Assembly: GCF_003086895.1 (NCBI RefSeq)
Contig: NZ_CP026004.1
Location: 4,050,684-4,114,683 of the forward strand
Source of the DNA: Stenotrophomonas sp. ESTM1D_MKCIP4_1
GTDB taxonomy: Bacteria > Pseudomonadota > Gammaproteobacteria > Xanthomonadales > Xanthomonadaceae
DNA length: 64,000 nucleotides
Direction: 5' to 3'
Shown in pieces: positions 38,682 to 47,825 of this stretch. The notes beneath the pieces are model-generated. The model ran no database searches. It saw nothing but the letters and a program-made list of their open reading frames with translations, and was not told the DNA's origin. Position 1 is the stretch's first letter, and the number at the start of each line of letters is the position of its first letter. The translations under genes were made by a program, and so were the position numbers.

Positions 38682-39299
38682 ATCCACGCCGTGCGTGGAC
38701 GGCGCTGACCCCGATTCTCCGCGGTAGATCCACGCCATGCGTGGATGGCGCTGACCCTGATTCTCCGCAGTAGATCCACGCCATGCGTGGATGGCGCTGA
38801 CCCTGATTCTCCGCAGTAGATCCACGCCATGCGTGGATGGCGCTGACCCTGATTCTCCGCAGTAGATCCACGCCATGCGTGGATGGCGCTGACCCGATGG
38901 GGGTCAGAGCCCTTTCCTGCGGAAAGGGATCCGACTCCGATTCTCCGCAGTAGATCCACGCCATGCGTGGATGGCGCTGACCCCGATTCTCCGCGGTAGA
39001 TCCACGCCATGCGTGGATGGCGCTGACCCCGATTCTCCGCGGTAGATCCACGCCATGGGTGGATGGCGCTGACCCGATGGGGGTCAGAGCCCTTTCCTGT
39101 GGAAAGGGATCCGACCCCGATTCTCGGCGGTAGATCCACGCCATGCGTGGATGGCGCTGACCCGATGGGGGTCAGAGCCTTTTCCTGCGGAAAGGGGGCC
39201 GCCGCCGATTCTCCGCGGTAGATCCACGCCATGCGTGGATGGCGCCGACCCGATGGGGTCAGAGCCCTTTCCTGCGGAAAGGGATCCGACCCCGGCTCA
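38678..39299. repeat. Ten-unit SMAG array with 46- and 88-bp periods
   Basis: Ten copies of GTAGATCCACGCCATGCGTG-type palindromes start at 38678, 38724, 38770, 38816, 38862, 38950, 38996, 39042, 39130 and 39218. Neighbouring starts differ by exactly 46 bp or exactly 88 bp. The long units contain an added 42-bp block with a second palindrome, GGTCAGAGCCCTTTCC...GGAAAGGGATCCGAC. The order is short x4, long, short x2, long x3. Units vary by one or two bases. Open frames across the array are artefacts. The last unit reaches the stop of the next gene. Confidence 0.95.
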
Positions 39300-40427
39300 G
39301 CTCAGGTGCTTGCGCCGCGCATGGATCCACGGCACCGCCAAAGCAGCGATCGCGCCACCGGCAAAGCCCAGCGAGGCGGCTACCGTGGCCGCTTCCACCG
39401 CACCCGGCAGCGCCAGCGCGGCCGCCACCAGCAGCAGGGACGGCAGGCCGACAAAGGTGCCGAGGAAGAAGGTCCAGCGCGGCGACCAGGTGTTGAGCTG
39501 CAGCAGGCTGACCGGCTGCCAGGTTTCGGCGGCCGCGTCTTCGGCGATCTTCGCCACCACCTTGCCCAGATCCACTTCCGGCACCAGCCTGCCCGGGCGG
39601 ACGGTGGCGATGGCTTCGGCCACGGCATCGACCGGCGGGAAGCCTGCGGGCCAGGCGGCCGGCGCGGCCACGCCATAGGCGGTCAACAGCGGCACGCTCA
39701 GCCACGGCGCCACCAGCGGGCGCACCTTGCGCCGGCCATACACGCACCAGACCTGGGCCTGGCCGTGCGCGGTCACGTTGTACAGTGCCAGCTCGCCCGG
39801 CGGCGGGTAGCCCAGCATGGTCACGCGTGCCGCCAGGCTGTCCTGGTCCATCGCACGCAGGAAACCAGGACGGCTGCGCCCCGCCTGCATCCAGGCCAGG
39901 CCGAGTGCGCCGACCAGCCAGGCTTCGGCCAAGTCCTTGCTGCCGGCAGTGGCGCGATCATCCGCGGCCAGGTACCAGGCCAGCGATTTCGGTTCGGCCA
40001 CGTCCTCCACGCCCCAGCGGCTGTCGTCACCCAGCACGTGGCGTACCGGCAAGCGTGCCGGTGCGGTTTCGCCGCGCTCGCCGGTATGCAGGAACGGCAG
40101 CACCCCCTGCACGAAGCTGGGCAGGTCGATCGCGCGCAGGCCACTGCTCTGCCACTCCGGCGGCAGCAGGCCGCCCAGCTGGCCCTCGGCGGCCAGGCGG
40201 TCCAGGCGGGCCTTCTGTTCCACCAGCGTCTGCACCGCGCCTTTCAGCACGACGTTGTCGGGCAGGGCGATCTGCGGCAGGCGATGGCGCGGCGGGGTCA
40301 GCTCCAGGCGATCCTCGCCGGTGCCTGCATCGTCCAGCAGGGCGTCCTGCGGCGGCAGGCTCACGCCCTCAGGGGCAGCGTCGCTGCTGGCCGCGTCGGG
40401 CAGGCGTTGGGCGTGGTCGCTGTGCAT
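39297..40427 (-). CDS. Hypothetical membrane protein
   Basis: A 376-residue protein I do not recognise. Residues 1-250 are soluble, with helical segments and the Trp-rich stretch WYLAADDRATAGSKDLAEAWLVGALGLAWMQAG (about 150-182). Two membrane helices lie near the C-terminus (about 318-340 and 345-365, FFLGTFVGLPSLLLVAAALAL), followed by the basic tail HARRKHLS. This suggests a large cytoplasmic or periplasmic domain anchored by a C-terminal hairpin. The stop lies at the right end of the SMAG array. Confidence 0.7.
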   Translation of the reverse strand: MHSDHAQRLPDAASSDAAPEGVSLPPQDALLDDAGTGEDRLELTPPRHRLPQIALPDNVVLKGAVQTLVEQKARLDRLAAEGQLGGLLPPEWQSSGLRAIDLPSFVQGVLPFLHTGERGETAPARLPVRHVLGDDSRWGVEDVAEPKSLAWYLAADDRATAGSKDLAEAWLVGALGLAWMQAGRSRPGFLRAMDQDSLAARVTMLGYPPPGELALYNVTAHGQAQVWCVYGRRKVRPLVAPWLSVPLLTAYGVAAPAAWPAGFPPVDAVAEAIATVRPGRLVPEVDLGKVVAKIAEDAAAETWQPVSLLQLNTWSPRWTFFLGTFVGLPSLLLVAAALALPGAVEAATVAASLGFAGGAIAALAVPWIHARRKHLS

Positions 40428-40551
40428 GGGCGCTCCGGTAGGGGCAGCCGACGATCCTGTCGACTGACGTCCTTGCCGTTAGCGGCCGTGGGGTGGGTTT
40501 CTGAAGCGGTCGAGCGACCTGGGCAGTCGAGCAAGCTTGTATGTTCCCGCC

Positions 40552-40730
40552 GGCTCCTACGAGGTATGTAGGAGCCAGGGTGGAGGGACCGTCAAGCAAG
40601 CATCTGCGGAATCGAGCCGACAGACGAGTCGAGCGATCCCCATCCCGCACACGAACGTCGATAAAGGATCGTACGGCCCCCAAAAGGGGATCGTCGATGT
40701 AGGCAAGCTAACGTCGGTGCGGTACCACCC
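40552..40730 (+). ncRNA. Candidate bridge RNA of the IS110 element
   Basis: The left end can fold into three parts. A 5' hairpin GGCTCCTAC/GTAGGAGCC lies at 40552-40576. A target loop is closed by AGGGTGGAGGGA (40577-40588) with TCCCCATCCC (40637-40646). A donor loop is closed by CCGCAC-ACGA-CGT (40645-40658) with ACGTCG-GTGCGG (40711-40722). The target loop holds GTCAAGCAAGC (40591-40601), matching 10 of 11 target bases left of the core, and GAGTCGAG (40626-40633), complementary to CTCGACTC to the right. The donor loop holds AGGATC (40665-40670), identical to the right end, and GCAAG (40703-40707), complementary to the left end CTTGT with one wobble. Confidence 0.7.
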
Positions 40731-40762
40731 CAGCCCCTTAAAGATAGCTGGGAGCAGTGCAA

Positions 40763-41725
40763 ATGTCCGATTCTCTTGTGATTGGTCTGGATGTGGACTC
40801 CAAGGAGCTCGTGCCAGCGGTGGCCGACTGCAAGGCGGGTGACAGAATCCCGAACACCAAGGCTGGCATCGCCAGATGGCTCAAGACGCTCCCGCCGCGA
40901 TGCCGGATTGGCATGGAAGCGACCGGCAAGCACTATGAGTTGGTGGCGCGTATGGCTATTCAAGCCGGTCACGTGGTCTATGTGATCAATCCTCGCTGGA
41001 TCAAGAACTACGGCAAGGCGACCGGCGCGCGCGGCAAGACCGATGCGATGGATGCCCAGGTGATCGCCCGGTACGTGAAGAAAGAAAGCGACCGCTTGCG
41101 TGAATACGTGCCACGCAGCGACGAGCAGCAGCAGATGCACGACCTGCTGCGCAAGCGACAGACGCTGGTGGAGACCCGGGCGCGTTTGGAACAGTCCTTC
41201 GAGGTCACCAAGAGCGCCCCAGGCGAACTGGCAGATATCCTTCAGGCAATGGCCAGCACGCTGTCGGAACTGGAAAGCCAACTGCAGCAGTTGTGCCGAG
41301 ATGGAGAGCACGGAGCGCTCTACAAGCGTCTGCTGACCATTCCGGGGATCGGTCCGGCCGTGGCGGCGCATCTGGTCTACTACATGACGCGCTGGCCGCT
41401 GGCCAACGCCAACGCATGGATCGCCTGCACCGGCCTGGACCCTCGGCCCAACGAATCCGGCGGCAGAACCGGGCGGCGTCGGCTGTCCAAACAAGGCGCG
41501 CCCGTACTGCGCCAGATGCTGTACATGGCGGCTATGGGTCTCAAGCGTTGCCGCGGCGGGCAGCCGCTTTACGACGATCTATCAGGGCGCGGACACCCAA
41601 GCACAGCCGTATTCAACATTCTGGCCAGAAAGCTGGCCAGGATTGCGTGGGGTGTATTCAAGAGCGGCAAGGATTTCGATCCAGCCCTGTTGAAGGTGGG
41701 CCAAGCCCGCTTCCAGCAGGCTTGA
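40763..41725 (+). CDS. IS110-family transposase (DEDD recombinase)
   Basis: A 320-residue transposase. The N-terminal RuvC-like DEDD domain has D11 in VIGLDVDSKE (about 7-16), GMEATGKHYE (about 51-60) and DAMDAQVIARYVK (about 94-106). A helical linker follows, and the C-terminal domain has LTIPGIGPAVAAHLVYYM (about 190-207) with the conserved Ser region SKQGAPVLRQMLYMAA. Start is ATG 40763 with GGAG 8 bp upstream; a GTG 6 bp earlier is less likely. The frame is intact, so the element may be active. Its upstream non-coding end probably encodes the guide RNA. Confidence 0.95.
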   Translation: MSDSLVIGLDVDSKELVPAVADCKAGDRIPNTKAGIARWLKTLPPRCRIGMEATGKHYELVARMAIQAGHVVYVINPRWIKNYGKATGARGKTDAMDAQVIARYVKKESDRLREYVPRSDEQQQMHDLLRKRQTLVETRARLEQSFEVTKSAPGELADILQAMASTLSELESQLQQLCRDGEHGALYKRLLTIPGIGPAVAAHLVYYMTRWPLANANAWIACTGLDPRPNESGGRTGRRRLSKQGAPVLRQMLYMAAMGLKRCRGGQPLYDDLSGRGHPSTAVFNILARKLARIAWGVFKSGKDFDPALLKVGQARFQQA

Positions 41726-41760
41726 CTGCGAACATAGGATCTCGACTCTACGGGGCACGG

Positions 41761-41792
41761 CAGAACAGCAGAACAGCAGAACAGCAGAACAG
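41761..41792. repeat. Four tandem 8-bp repeats
   Basis: Four perfect copies of CAGAACAG run from 41761 to 41792, followed by CA. They lie 19 bp beyond the right end of the IS element, between it and a CTCGACTCTAC fragment. Confidence 0.9.
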
Positions 41793-41819
41793 CATGGGCT
41801 CGACTCTACAGAACCGGGG

Positions 41820-42431
41820 TCAGCGCTGCGGCGCCCACTTTTCCAGGAACGCCATGAACTTCCTGCGGTTGTAGCCCTTGCCTTCGCTCTTGGCCTTTTC
41901 CAGCTCGCCGGTGAACTGCGACTGCAGCAGGGTGCCATCCGAATCGAGCACGAACAGGTGCGGGTAGCCCTTCACCTGCGGGTACTGCGAAAGGAACGCC
42001 GCGTTCTCGTTCTCTTCGCTGTAGTTAACCTTCATCCAGACGTAGTTCGCATCGCGGAAGCGGCGGATTTCGCCATCGCCTTCCACGAACTGGTCCAGCA
42101 GGTGGCACCACGGGCACCATTCGCCACCCACGTCCAGGATGATGTGCTTGTTGCCACGCTGGGCTTCGACCTTGGCCGTTTCCAGATCGGCGGCCGGGTC
42201 GCGCGCCGGGTCGAAGCTGGCATTGAGCCCGGCAATGGCGGCGATATCCGCGGCTGCCGGGGTGTTGCCCGAGGCCACCGGCGCGCTGGGATCAGCGGCC
42301 GGTGGCTCGGTGGGCCGGGTGTCGAGCGGCTGCGTCGGTTCGGCCGGTGCCGGTGGCGGTTGCTGGGAACAGGCGCTGATCAGCGCCGCACACACCACTG
42401 CCATCACTGCACTGCCGAACGTTGTACGCAT
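41820..42431 (-). CDS. Thioredoxin-fold lipoprotein
   Basis: A 203-residue exported lipoprotein. The lipobox is LISAC (Cys about 21), followed by a Pro/Ala-rich linker to about 60. The thioredoxin-like domain (about 80-200) carries the redox motif WCPWC (about 103-107), KHIILDVGGEW and later GYPHLFVLDSDG with the cis-Pro region. It resembles DUF255/thioredoxin-7-like proteins. It would act as a periplasmic disulfide reductase or sensor. The GTG start 6 bp upstream is possible, but ATG 42431 has AGGGTAGTGGG before it. Confidence 0.87.
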   Translation of the reverse strand: MRTTFGSAVMAVVCAALISACSQQPPPAPAEPTQPLDTRPTEPPAADPSAPVASGNTPAAADIAAIAGLNASFDPARDPAADLETAKVEAQRGNKHIILDVGGEWCPWCHLLDQFVEGDGEIRRFRDANYVWMKVNYSEENENAAFLSQYPQVKGYPHLFVLDSDGTLLQSQFTGELEKAKSEGKGYNRRKFMAFLEKWAPQR

Positions 42432-42447
42432 GCCCACTACCCTCTGT

Positions 42448-43947
<1,500 letters not shown>

Positions 43948-44127
43948 GCGGGTTTCCTGGTTCGGTGGATGGACGGCACATCCGATGTGCGCTGGAGCAA
44001 CGCGCGAGGATCACCGACTTGTGGCGTTCACGTCAAATACACGCCGTTTGAGGCAGGTCCCGGCCTGCTCGCTGAACTTGCATCTGAAACGATCCAGCGG
44101 TGGGTCGAGGGCCTTGCTGAATGGGGC

Positions 44128-45003
44128 TCAGACCGGGTCGGCCGGCGGCGCCGCCTGCAGGCTGGTGCGCACCTGGAACAGTTCGGGGAAGAAGGTCAGC
44201 TCCAGTGCCTGTCGCAGGAAGCCCACTCCGGATGAGCCGCCGGTACCACGCTTGAAGCCGATCACCCGCATCACGGTGCGCATGTGACGGAAGCGCCACA
44301 GCTGGAAGGCGGTTTCCAGATCCACCAGGTCCTCGCACAGCGAGTACTCACGCCAGTAGCGGTCGGTGTCCTGGTAGATGCGCGCGAACACCGGCTGCAG
44401 GCTGTCGTCGGCCACGTGCGGCTGGGTCCAGTCGCGGTCGGTGTACAGGTCGGGGATGGCATGGCCGAAGCGGGCCAGGTACTTCAGGAACTCCTCGTAC
44501 AGGCTCGGCGCTTCCAGCACGCTGCGCAGCTGTGCCTGGCCCTCCACGTCATGCTCGAACACCTGCAGCATCTGCGCGTTCTTGTTGCCCAGCAGGAACT
44601 CGATGTAGCGGTACTGCAGCGACTGGAAGCCTGACGACGGGCCCAGCACATCGCGGAAGCCCATGTACTCGGACGGGGTCAGCGTTTCCAGCACCGACCA
44701 CTGTTCGGTCAGCTGGCGCAGCACCTGCTTGCTGCGGGCCAGCACCTTGCGGCACTGCCAGACTTCATCGCGCTGCAGGAAGCCGATGGCCGCACGCAGC
44801 TCGTGGCCCAGCAGCTTCAGCCACAGCTCCGAGGTCTGGTGCTGGATGATGAACAGCATCTCGTCGTGGTGCGGCGGGTTGGACAGCGGCTGCTGCGCGC
44901 TCAGCAGCTGGTCCAGCCGCAGGTAGCCGCCGTAGGTCAGGCGTCCGTGCAGGTCGGTGTGGATGCCGGCTTCGAGATCGCGTTGGTTGTTGTCGACGGA
45001 CAT
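44128..45003 (-). CDS. kynA: Tryptophan 2,3-dioxygenase
   Basis: A 291-residue haem dioxygenase that opens the indole ring of tryptophan to N-formylkynurenine. Visible features are [18 protein letters not shown] (about 18-35), [20 protein letters not shown] (about 43-62), which includes the substrate-site residues, and [11 protein letters not shown]. Haem ligand His lies near [22 protein letters not shown]. Start is ATG 45003 ([13 protein letters not shown]); the ORF extends further upstream but not in the family. It is divergent from the 2-oxoacid dehydrogenase operon. Confidence 0.96.
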   Translation of the reverse strand: MSVDNNQRDLEAGIHTDLHGRLTYGGYLRLDQLLSAQQPLSNPPHHDEMLFIIQHQTSELWLKLLGHELRAAIGFLQRDEVWQCRKVLARSKQVLRQLTEQWSVLETLTPSEYMGFRDVLGPSSGFQSLQYRYIEFLLGNKNAQMLQVFEHDVEGQAQLRSVLEAPSLYEEFLKYLARFGHAIPDLYTDRDWTQPHVADDSLQPVFARIYQDTDRYWREYSLCEDLVDLETAFQLWRFRHMRTVMRVIGFKRGTGGSSGVGFLRQALELTFFPELFQVRTSLQAAPPADPV

Positions 45004-45327
45004 GGGCGGGACCAGAACAGGGGCGGCAAGGGTAGCGCGTTGCCTGCCGTGCGGGCAGCCGGGCCACCGTACCGGGGCGTGCGGAGGGACTGTGGAACCG
45101 CTGTTGCGCGTGGAACCGTTTGCGCCGTTGCGCCGGCAGTCAGCCAAAGGCGTATTCTGATGCTTTGCAGCAACGACTGAATACGTTGTTGTTATTGGCC
45201 CCCGAGCCGTCGCCAGGGGTACAAAGGGGAATCCCCGTGTTGCGCCGCAGGAAGGCTATTTCGTACGCCTTCCTTAACATGGCGATTCATATCATTTGTA
45301 ACTTCTCTGTCGAAGGTGCAGTACGCA
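45004..45327. promoter_or_regulatory. Divergent promoter region kynA / E1 alpha
   Basis: This 324-bp gap has no gene. It contains CGTATTC at 45151 and its mirror GAATACG at 45179, and an overlapping CAACGAC/GTTGTTG pair (45171-45191). This part is AT-richer than its surroundings and is a likely operator. A second pair, AAGGCTATTTCGTACGCCTT, lies at 45254-45273, nearer the E1 alpha start. Confidence 0.45.
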
Positions 45328-46410
45328 ATGACGGTAGCCGCCGAGTTCAAGATCGAATACCTGCAGTACCTGGACGCGGACGGCACGCTCGTCCGTGACG
45401 ACCTGCCCGCTTCCCTGAAGGATCCGGCTGTCCTGGTGCCGCTGTTCAAGCAGATGCTGTACGTGCGCACGTTCGACAGCAAATCCATCGCCCTGCAGCG
45501 CACCGGCAAGCTCGGCACCTACGCCGCCTGCCTGGGCCACGAGGCCGCCCACGTGGGCATCGGCGCGGCGATGAAGGCCGGCGATGTGTTCGCCCCCAGC
45601 TACCGCGAATACGGTGCCATGTTCATGCGCGGCGTTCGCCCGTACGACGTGCTGATGTACTGGGGCGGCGACGAGCGCGGCAACGACTACACCGGCAACG
45701 CGGTGAAGGACTTCCCGTTCTGCGTGCCCATCTCCACCCAGTGCCTGCACGCTGCCGGCGCTGCGCTGAAGTTCAAGCTCAACAACGAACCGCAGATCGC
45801 GGTGGCGGTGTGTGGCGATGGCGGCAGTTCCAAGACCGACTTCTACGCCGCGCTCAATTCGGCCGGTGCCTACAAGCTCCCGCTGATCCTGTGCATCGTC
45901 AACAACGGCTGGGCCATCTCGGTGCCGCGCTCGGCCCAGACCGGCGCTGAAACCCTGGCCCAGAAGGGCCTGGCCGGTGGCCTGCACTGCCTGCAGGTGG
46001 ACGGCAACGACCTGATCGCCGTGCTGGCCGCGATGGAACAGGCACGCGAACGCGGCCTGGCCGGCGAAGGCGGCACCGTGCTGGAACTGATGACCTACCG
46101 CCTGTCCGACCACACCACCGCCGACGACGCGCGCCGTTACCGCGACGACGCCGAGGTGAAGGACGCCTGGACCCGTGAGCCGATGCTGCGCCTGCGCAAG
46201 TACCTCATCGCCAACGGCGTGTGGAGCGAAGAAGAAGAAAAGACCTGGGTCGAGCAGTGCGCGGCCAGGGTGGACGAGGAAGTGAACCAGTACCTCAACA
46301 CCCCGGTGCAGCCGGTCGAGGCCATGTTCGACTATCTGTATGCCGATCCGCCGGCGGACCTGCTGGCCCAGCGCGCGGCCGCCATTGCCCTGGAGCAGCG
46401 CCATGGATGA
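45328..46410 (+). CDS. pdhA: 2-oxoacid dehydrogenase E1 alpha subunit (pyruvate type)
   Basis: A 360-residue thiamine diphosphate-dependent E1 alpha subunit. The TPP motif is GDGGSSKTDFYAAL...NNGWAISV (about 168-200), and phosphorylation-loop-like RYRDDAEVKDAW lies at about 270-281. Family members decarboxylate pyruvate or branched-chain 2-oxoacids; the sequence fits the alpha2beta2 type. ATG 45328 is chosen because GAAGG is about 11 bp upstream; GTG 45316 gives four more residues. It is the first gene of E1 alpha, E1 beta, SH3 protein, E2. No E3 gene is in the window. Confidence 0.9.
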   Translation: MTVAAEFKIEYLQYLDADGTLVRDDLPASLKDPAVLVPLFKQMLYVRTFDSKSIALQRTGKLGTYAACLGHEAAHVGIGAAMKAGDVFAPSYREYGAMFMRGVRPYDVLMYWGGDERGNDYTGNAVKDFPFCVPISTQCLHAAGAALKFKLNNEPQIAVAVCGDGGSSKTDFYAALNSAGAYKLPLILCIVNNGWAISVPRSAQTGAETLAQKGLAGGLHCLQVDGNDLIAVLAAMEQARERGLAGEGGTVLELMTYRLSDHTTADDARRYRDDAEVKDAWTREPMLRLRKYLIANGVWSEEEEKTWVEQCAARVDEEVNQYLNTPVQPVEAMFDYLYADPPADLLAQRAAAIALEQRHG

Positions 46411-46483
46411 CATCAAGACGGGCGCATCCGCTTCCCAGGCCAATGCCGCCGACAGCGCCGCTGTCGCCGGTGGAGATATTGCA

Positions 46484-47470
46484 ATGACCGCTACCCCCAT
46501 CACCCTGATCGAAGCCATCACCCAGGCCCTGGCCTGGGAGCTGGAACACGACCCGTCGGTGCTGGTGCTGGGCGAGGACGTGGGCGTGAACGGCGGCGTG
46601 TTCCGCGCCACCGCCGGCCTGCAGCAGCGCTTCGGTTCGCAGCGCATCCTCGACACCCCGCTGGATGAAACCACCATCGCCGGCCTGACCGTCGGCCTGG
46701 CCGCGCAGGGCATGAAGCCGGTGGCCGAAGCCCAGTTCGACGGCTTCGTCTACCCGATGGTCGACCACATCATCTGCCACGCCGCGCGCCTGCGTACCCG
46801 TACCCGTGGCCGCCTGCACTGCCCGATGGTGCTGCGCGTGCCGTGGGGCGGTGGCATCCGCGCGCCGGAACACCACAGCGAAGCCAACGAATCGATCTTC
46901 ACCAACGTGCCGGGCCTGCGCGTGGTGCTGCCGTCCAGCCCGCAGCGCGCCTACGGCCTGCTGCTGGCCGCCATGCGTGATCCCGACCCGGTGATCTACA
47001 TGGAACCCAAGCGCATCTACCGCCAGTACAAGGAAGTGGTCGTCAACGACGGCGAAGCGCTGCCGCTGGATGTGTGCTTCGTGCTGCGCGATGGCACCGA
47101 CGTGACCCTGGTGGCCTGGGGCGCACAGGTGAAGGAAGCGCTGGAAGCGGCCGACAAGCTGGCCGGCGAAGGCATCAGTGCCGAAGTCATCGACGTGGCC
47201 ACGCTGCGTCCGCTGGACTTTGCCACCATCGCCGAATCGGTGGCCAAGACCGGCCGCTGCGTGGTCGTGCAGGAAGCCCCGAAGACCGCGGGCTTTGGTG
47301 CCGAGATCGCCGCGCGCCTGGCCGAAGAATCCCTGTACGACCTGCTGGCCCCGGTCGAGCGCGTTACCGGCTACGACACCCACATTCCGCTGTTCCGCCT
47401 GGAAATGAAGTACCTGCCCAGCGTGGACCGGATCGTGACCGCGGCCAAGCGCGCGGTGGCGGCAGGCTGA
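46484..47470 (+). CDS. pdhB: 2-oxoacid dehydrogenase E1 beta subunit
   Basis: A 328-residue E1 beta subunit that completes the thiamine diphosphate site with E1 alpha. Visible features are LGEDVGVNGGVFRATAGLQ (about 24-42), DTPLDETTIAGLTVGLA and RVPWGGGIRAPEHHSEANE. ATG 46484 has GGAG 8 bp upstream and fits the family length. ATG 46403, which overlaps the E1 alpha gene by 8 bp, would add a 27-residue Ala-rich leader and cannot be excluded. It runs into the SH3 gene after one base. Confidence 0.9.
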   Translation: MTATPITLIEAITQALAWELEHDPSVLVLGEDVGVNGGVFRATAGLQQRFGSQRILDTPLDETTIAGLTVGLAAQGMKPVAEAQFDGFVYPMVDHIICHAARLRTRTRGRLHCPMVLRVPWGGGIRAPEHHSEANESIFTNVPGLRVVLPSSPQRAYGLLLAAMRDPDPVIYMEPKRIYRQYKEVVVNDGEALPLDVCFVLRDGTDVTLVAWGAQVKEALEAADKLAGEGISAEVIDVATLRPLDFATIAESVAKTGRCVVVQEAPKTAGFGAEIAARLAEESLYDLLAPVERVTGYDTHIPLFRLEMKYLPSVDRIVTAAKRAVAAG

Positions 47471-47471
47471 C

Positions 47472-47825
47472 ATGCGGGCCCGCCTTCTTGGGGCTTACCG
47501 CAGCCAGTATTCCAATCCGCTCCGGTTCCGCACCGGCCAGATCGTCGAAGTAGGTGTTCGTGACGAGGAATGGCCGGCGTTTGCCTGGGTACGCACCACC
47601 GATGGGCGCGCTGGATGGGCGCCCATCGCCTGGCTGCAGCTGCTGGATGAGGGTCGCGCCGAAGCCCTGCGCGACTACGACGCCCGCGAGCTGGATGTGG
47701 AAAACGGCGAGATGGTGAAGCTGCATCACGAACATGGTGGGTGGTGGTGGTCCGAGCGCGCAAACGGCGCGACGGGCTGGCTGCCGGCCCGCGAACTGGA
47801 ACTGCTGGAAGAGAACTGCACATGA
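47472..47825 (+). CDS. SH3-domain small protein in the dehydrogenase operon
   Basis: A 117-residue protein with an SH3-like fold. Two short beta repeats are seen: YSNPLRFRTGQIVEVGVRDEEWPAFAWVRTTDGRAGWAP (about 13-51) and ALRDYDARELDVENGEMVKLHHEHGGWWWSERANGATGWLPARELELLEE (about 65-114). The second repeat has the SH3 pattern ALxDYxA...GWWxA.. GxxGWxP. There is no export signal, so it is cytoplasmic. It lies between E1 beta (1 bp gap) and E2 (ATGA overlap), so it may help the complex assemble; this is inference from position. Confidence 0.87.
   Translation: MRARLLGAYRSQYSNPLRFRTGQIVEVGVRDEEWPAFAWVRTTDGRAGWAPIAWLQLLDEGRAEALRDYDARELDVENGEMVKLHHEHGGWWWSERANGATGWLPARELELLEENCT

Larger units (their letters stand above)
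40536..41742 (+). mobile_element. IS110-family insertion sequence inserted in a SMAG repeat
   Basis: A 1.2-kb element with a single transposase gene and a 225-bp non-coding left end. Both junctions carry the dinucleotide CT (40536-40537 and 41741-41742). Removing the element with one CT restores AGTCGAGCAAG-CT-CGACTC, an intact SMAG palindrome of the class seen at 8302-8323. The sub-terminal motif TATGTTC appears in the left end (40540-40545 region) and, inverted, as GAACATA in the right end (41730-41736). No long terminal inverted repeat is present, as expected for IS110. Confidence 0.92.

Noticed and set aside
38629..39232. Long open frames reading through the SMAG array on minus (for example 171 and 194 residues with repeated MAWIYCGESGSAPSTHG)
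   Set aside because: The frames arise only because the repeat unit has no stop in two frames. The protein is a translation of a DNA repeat, with no start signal and no homology expected.
38678..39299. CRISPR array
   Set aside because: Units are 46 or 88 bp of near-identical sequence without unique spacers, and no cas gene is near. The units are palindromic SMAG repeats.
40430..40535. Additional IS remnant left of the IS110 element
   Set aside because: The stretch is short, has no transposase fragment and no inverted end; it is ordinary intergenic sequence leading into the SMAG.
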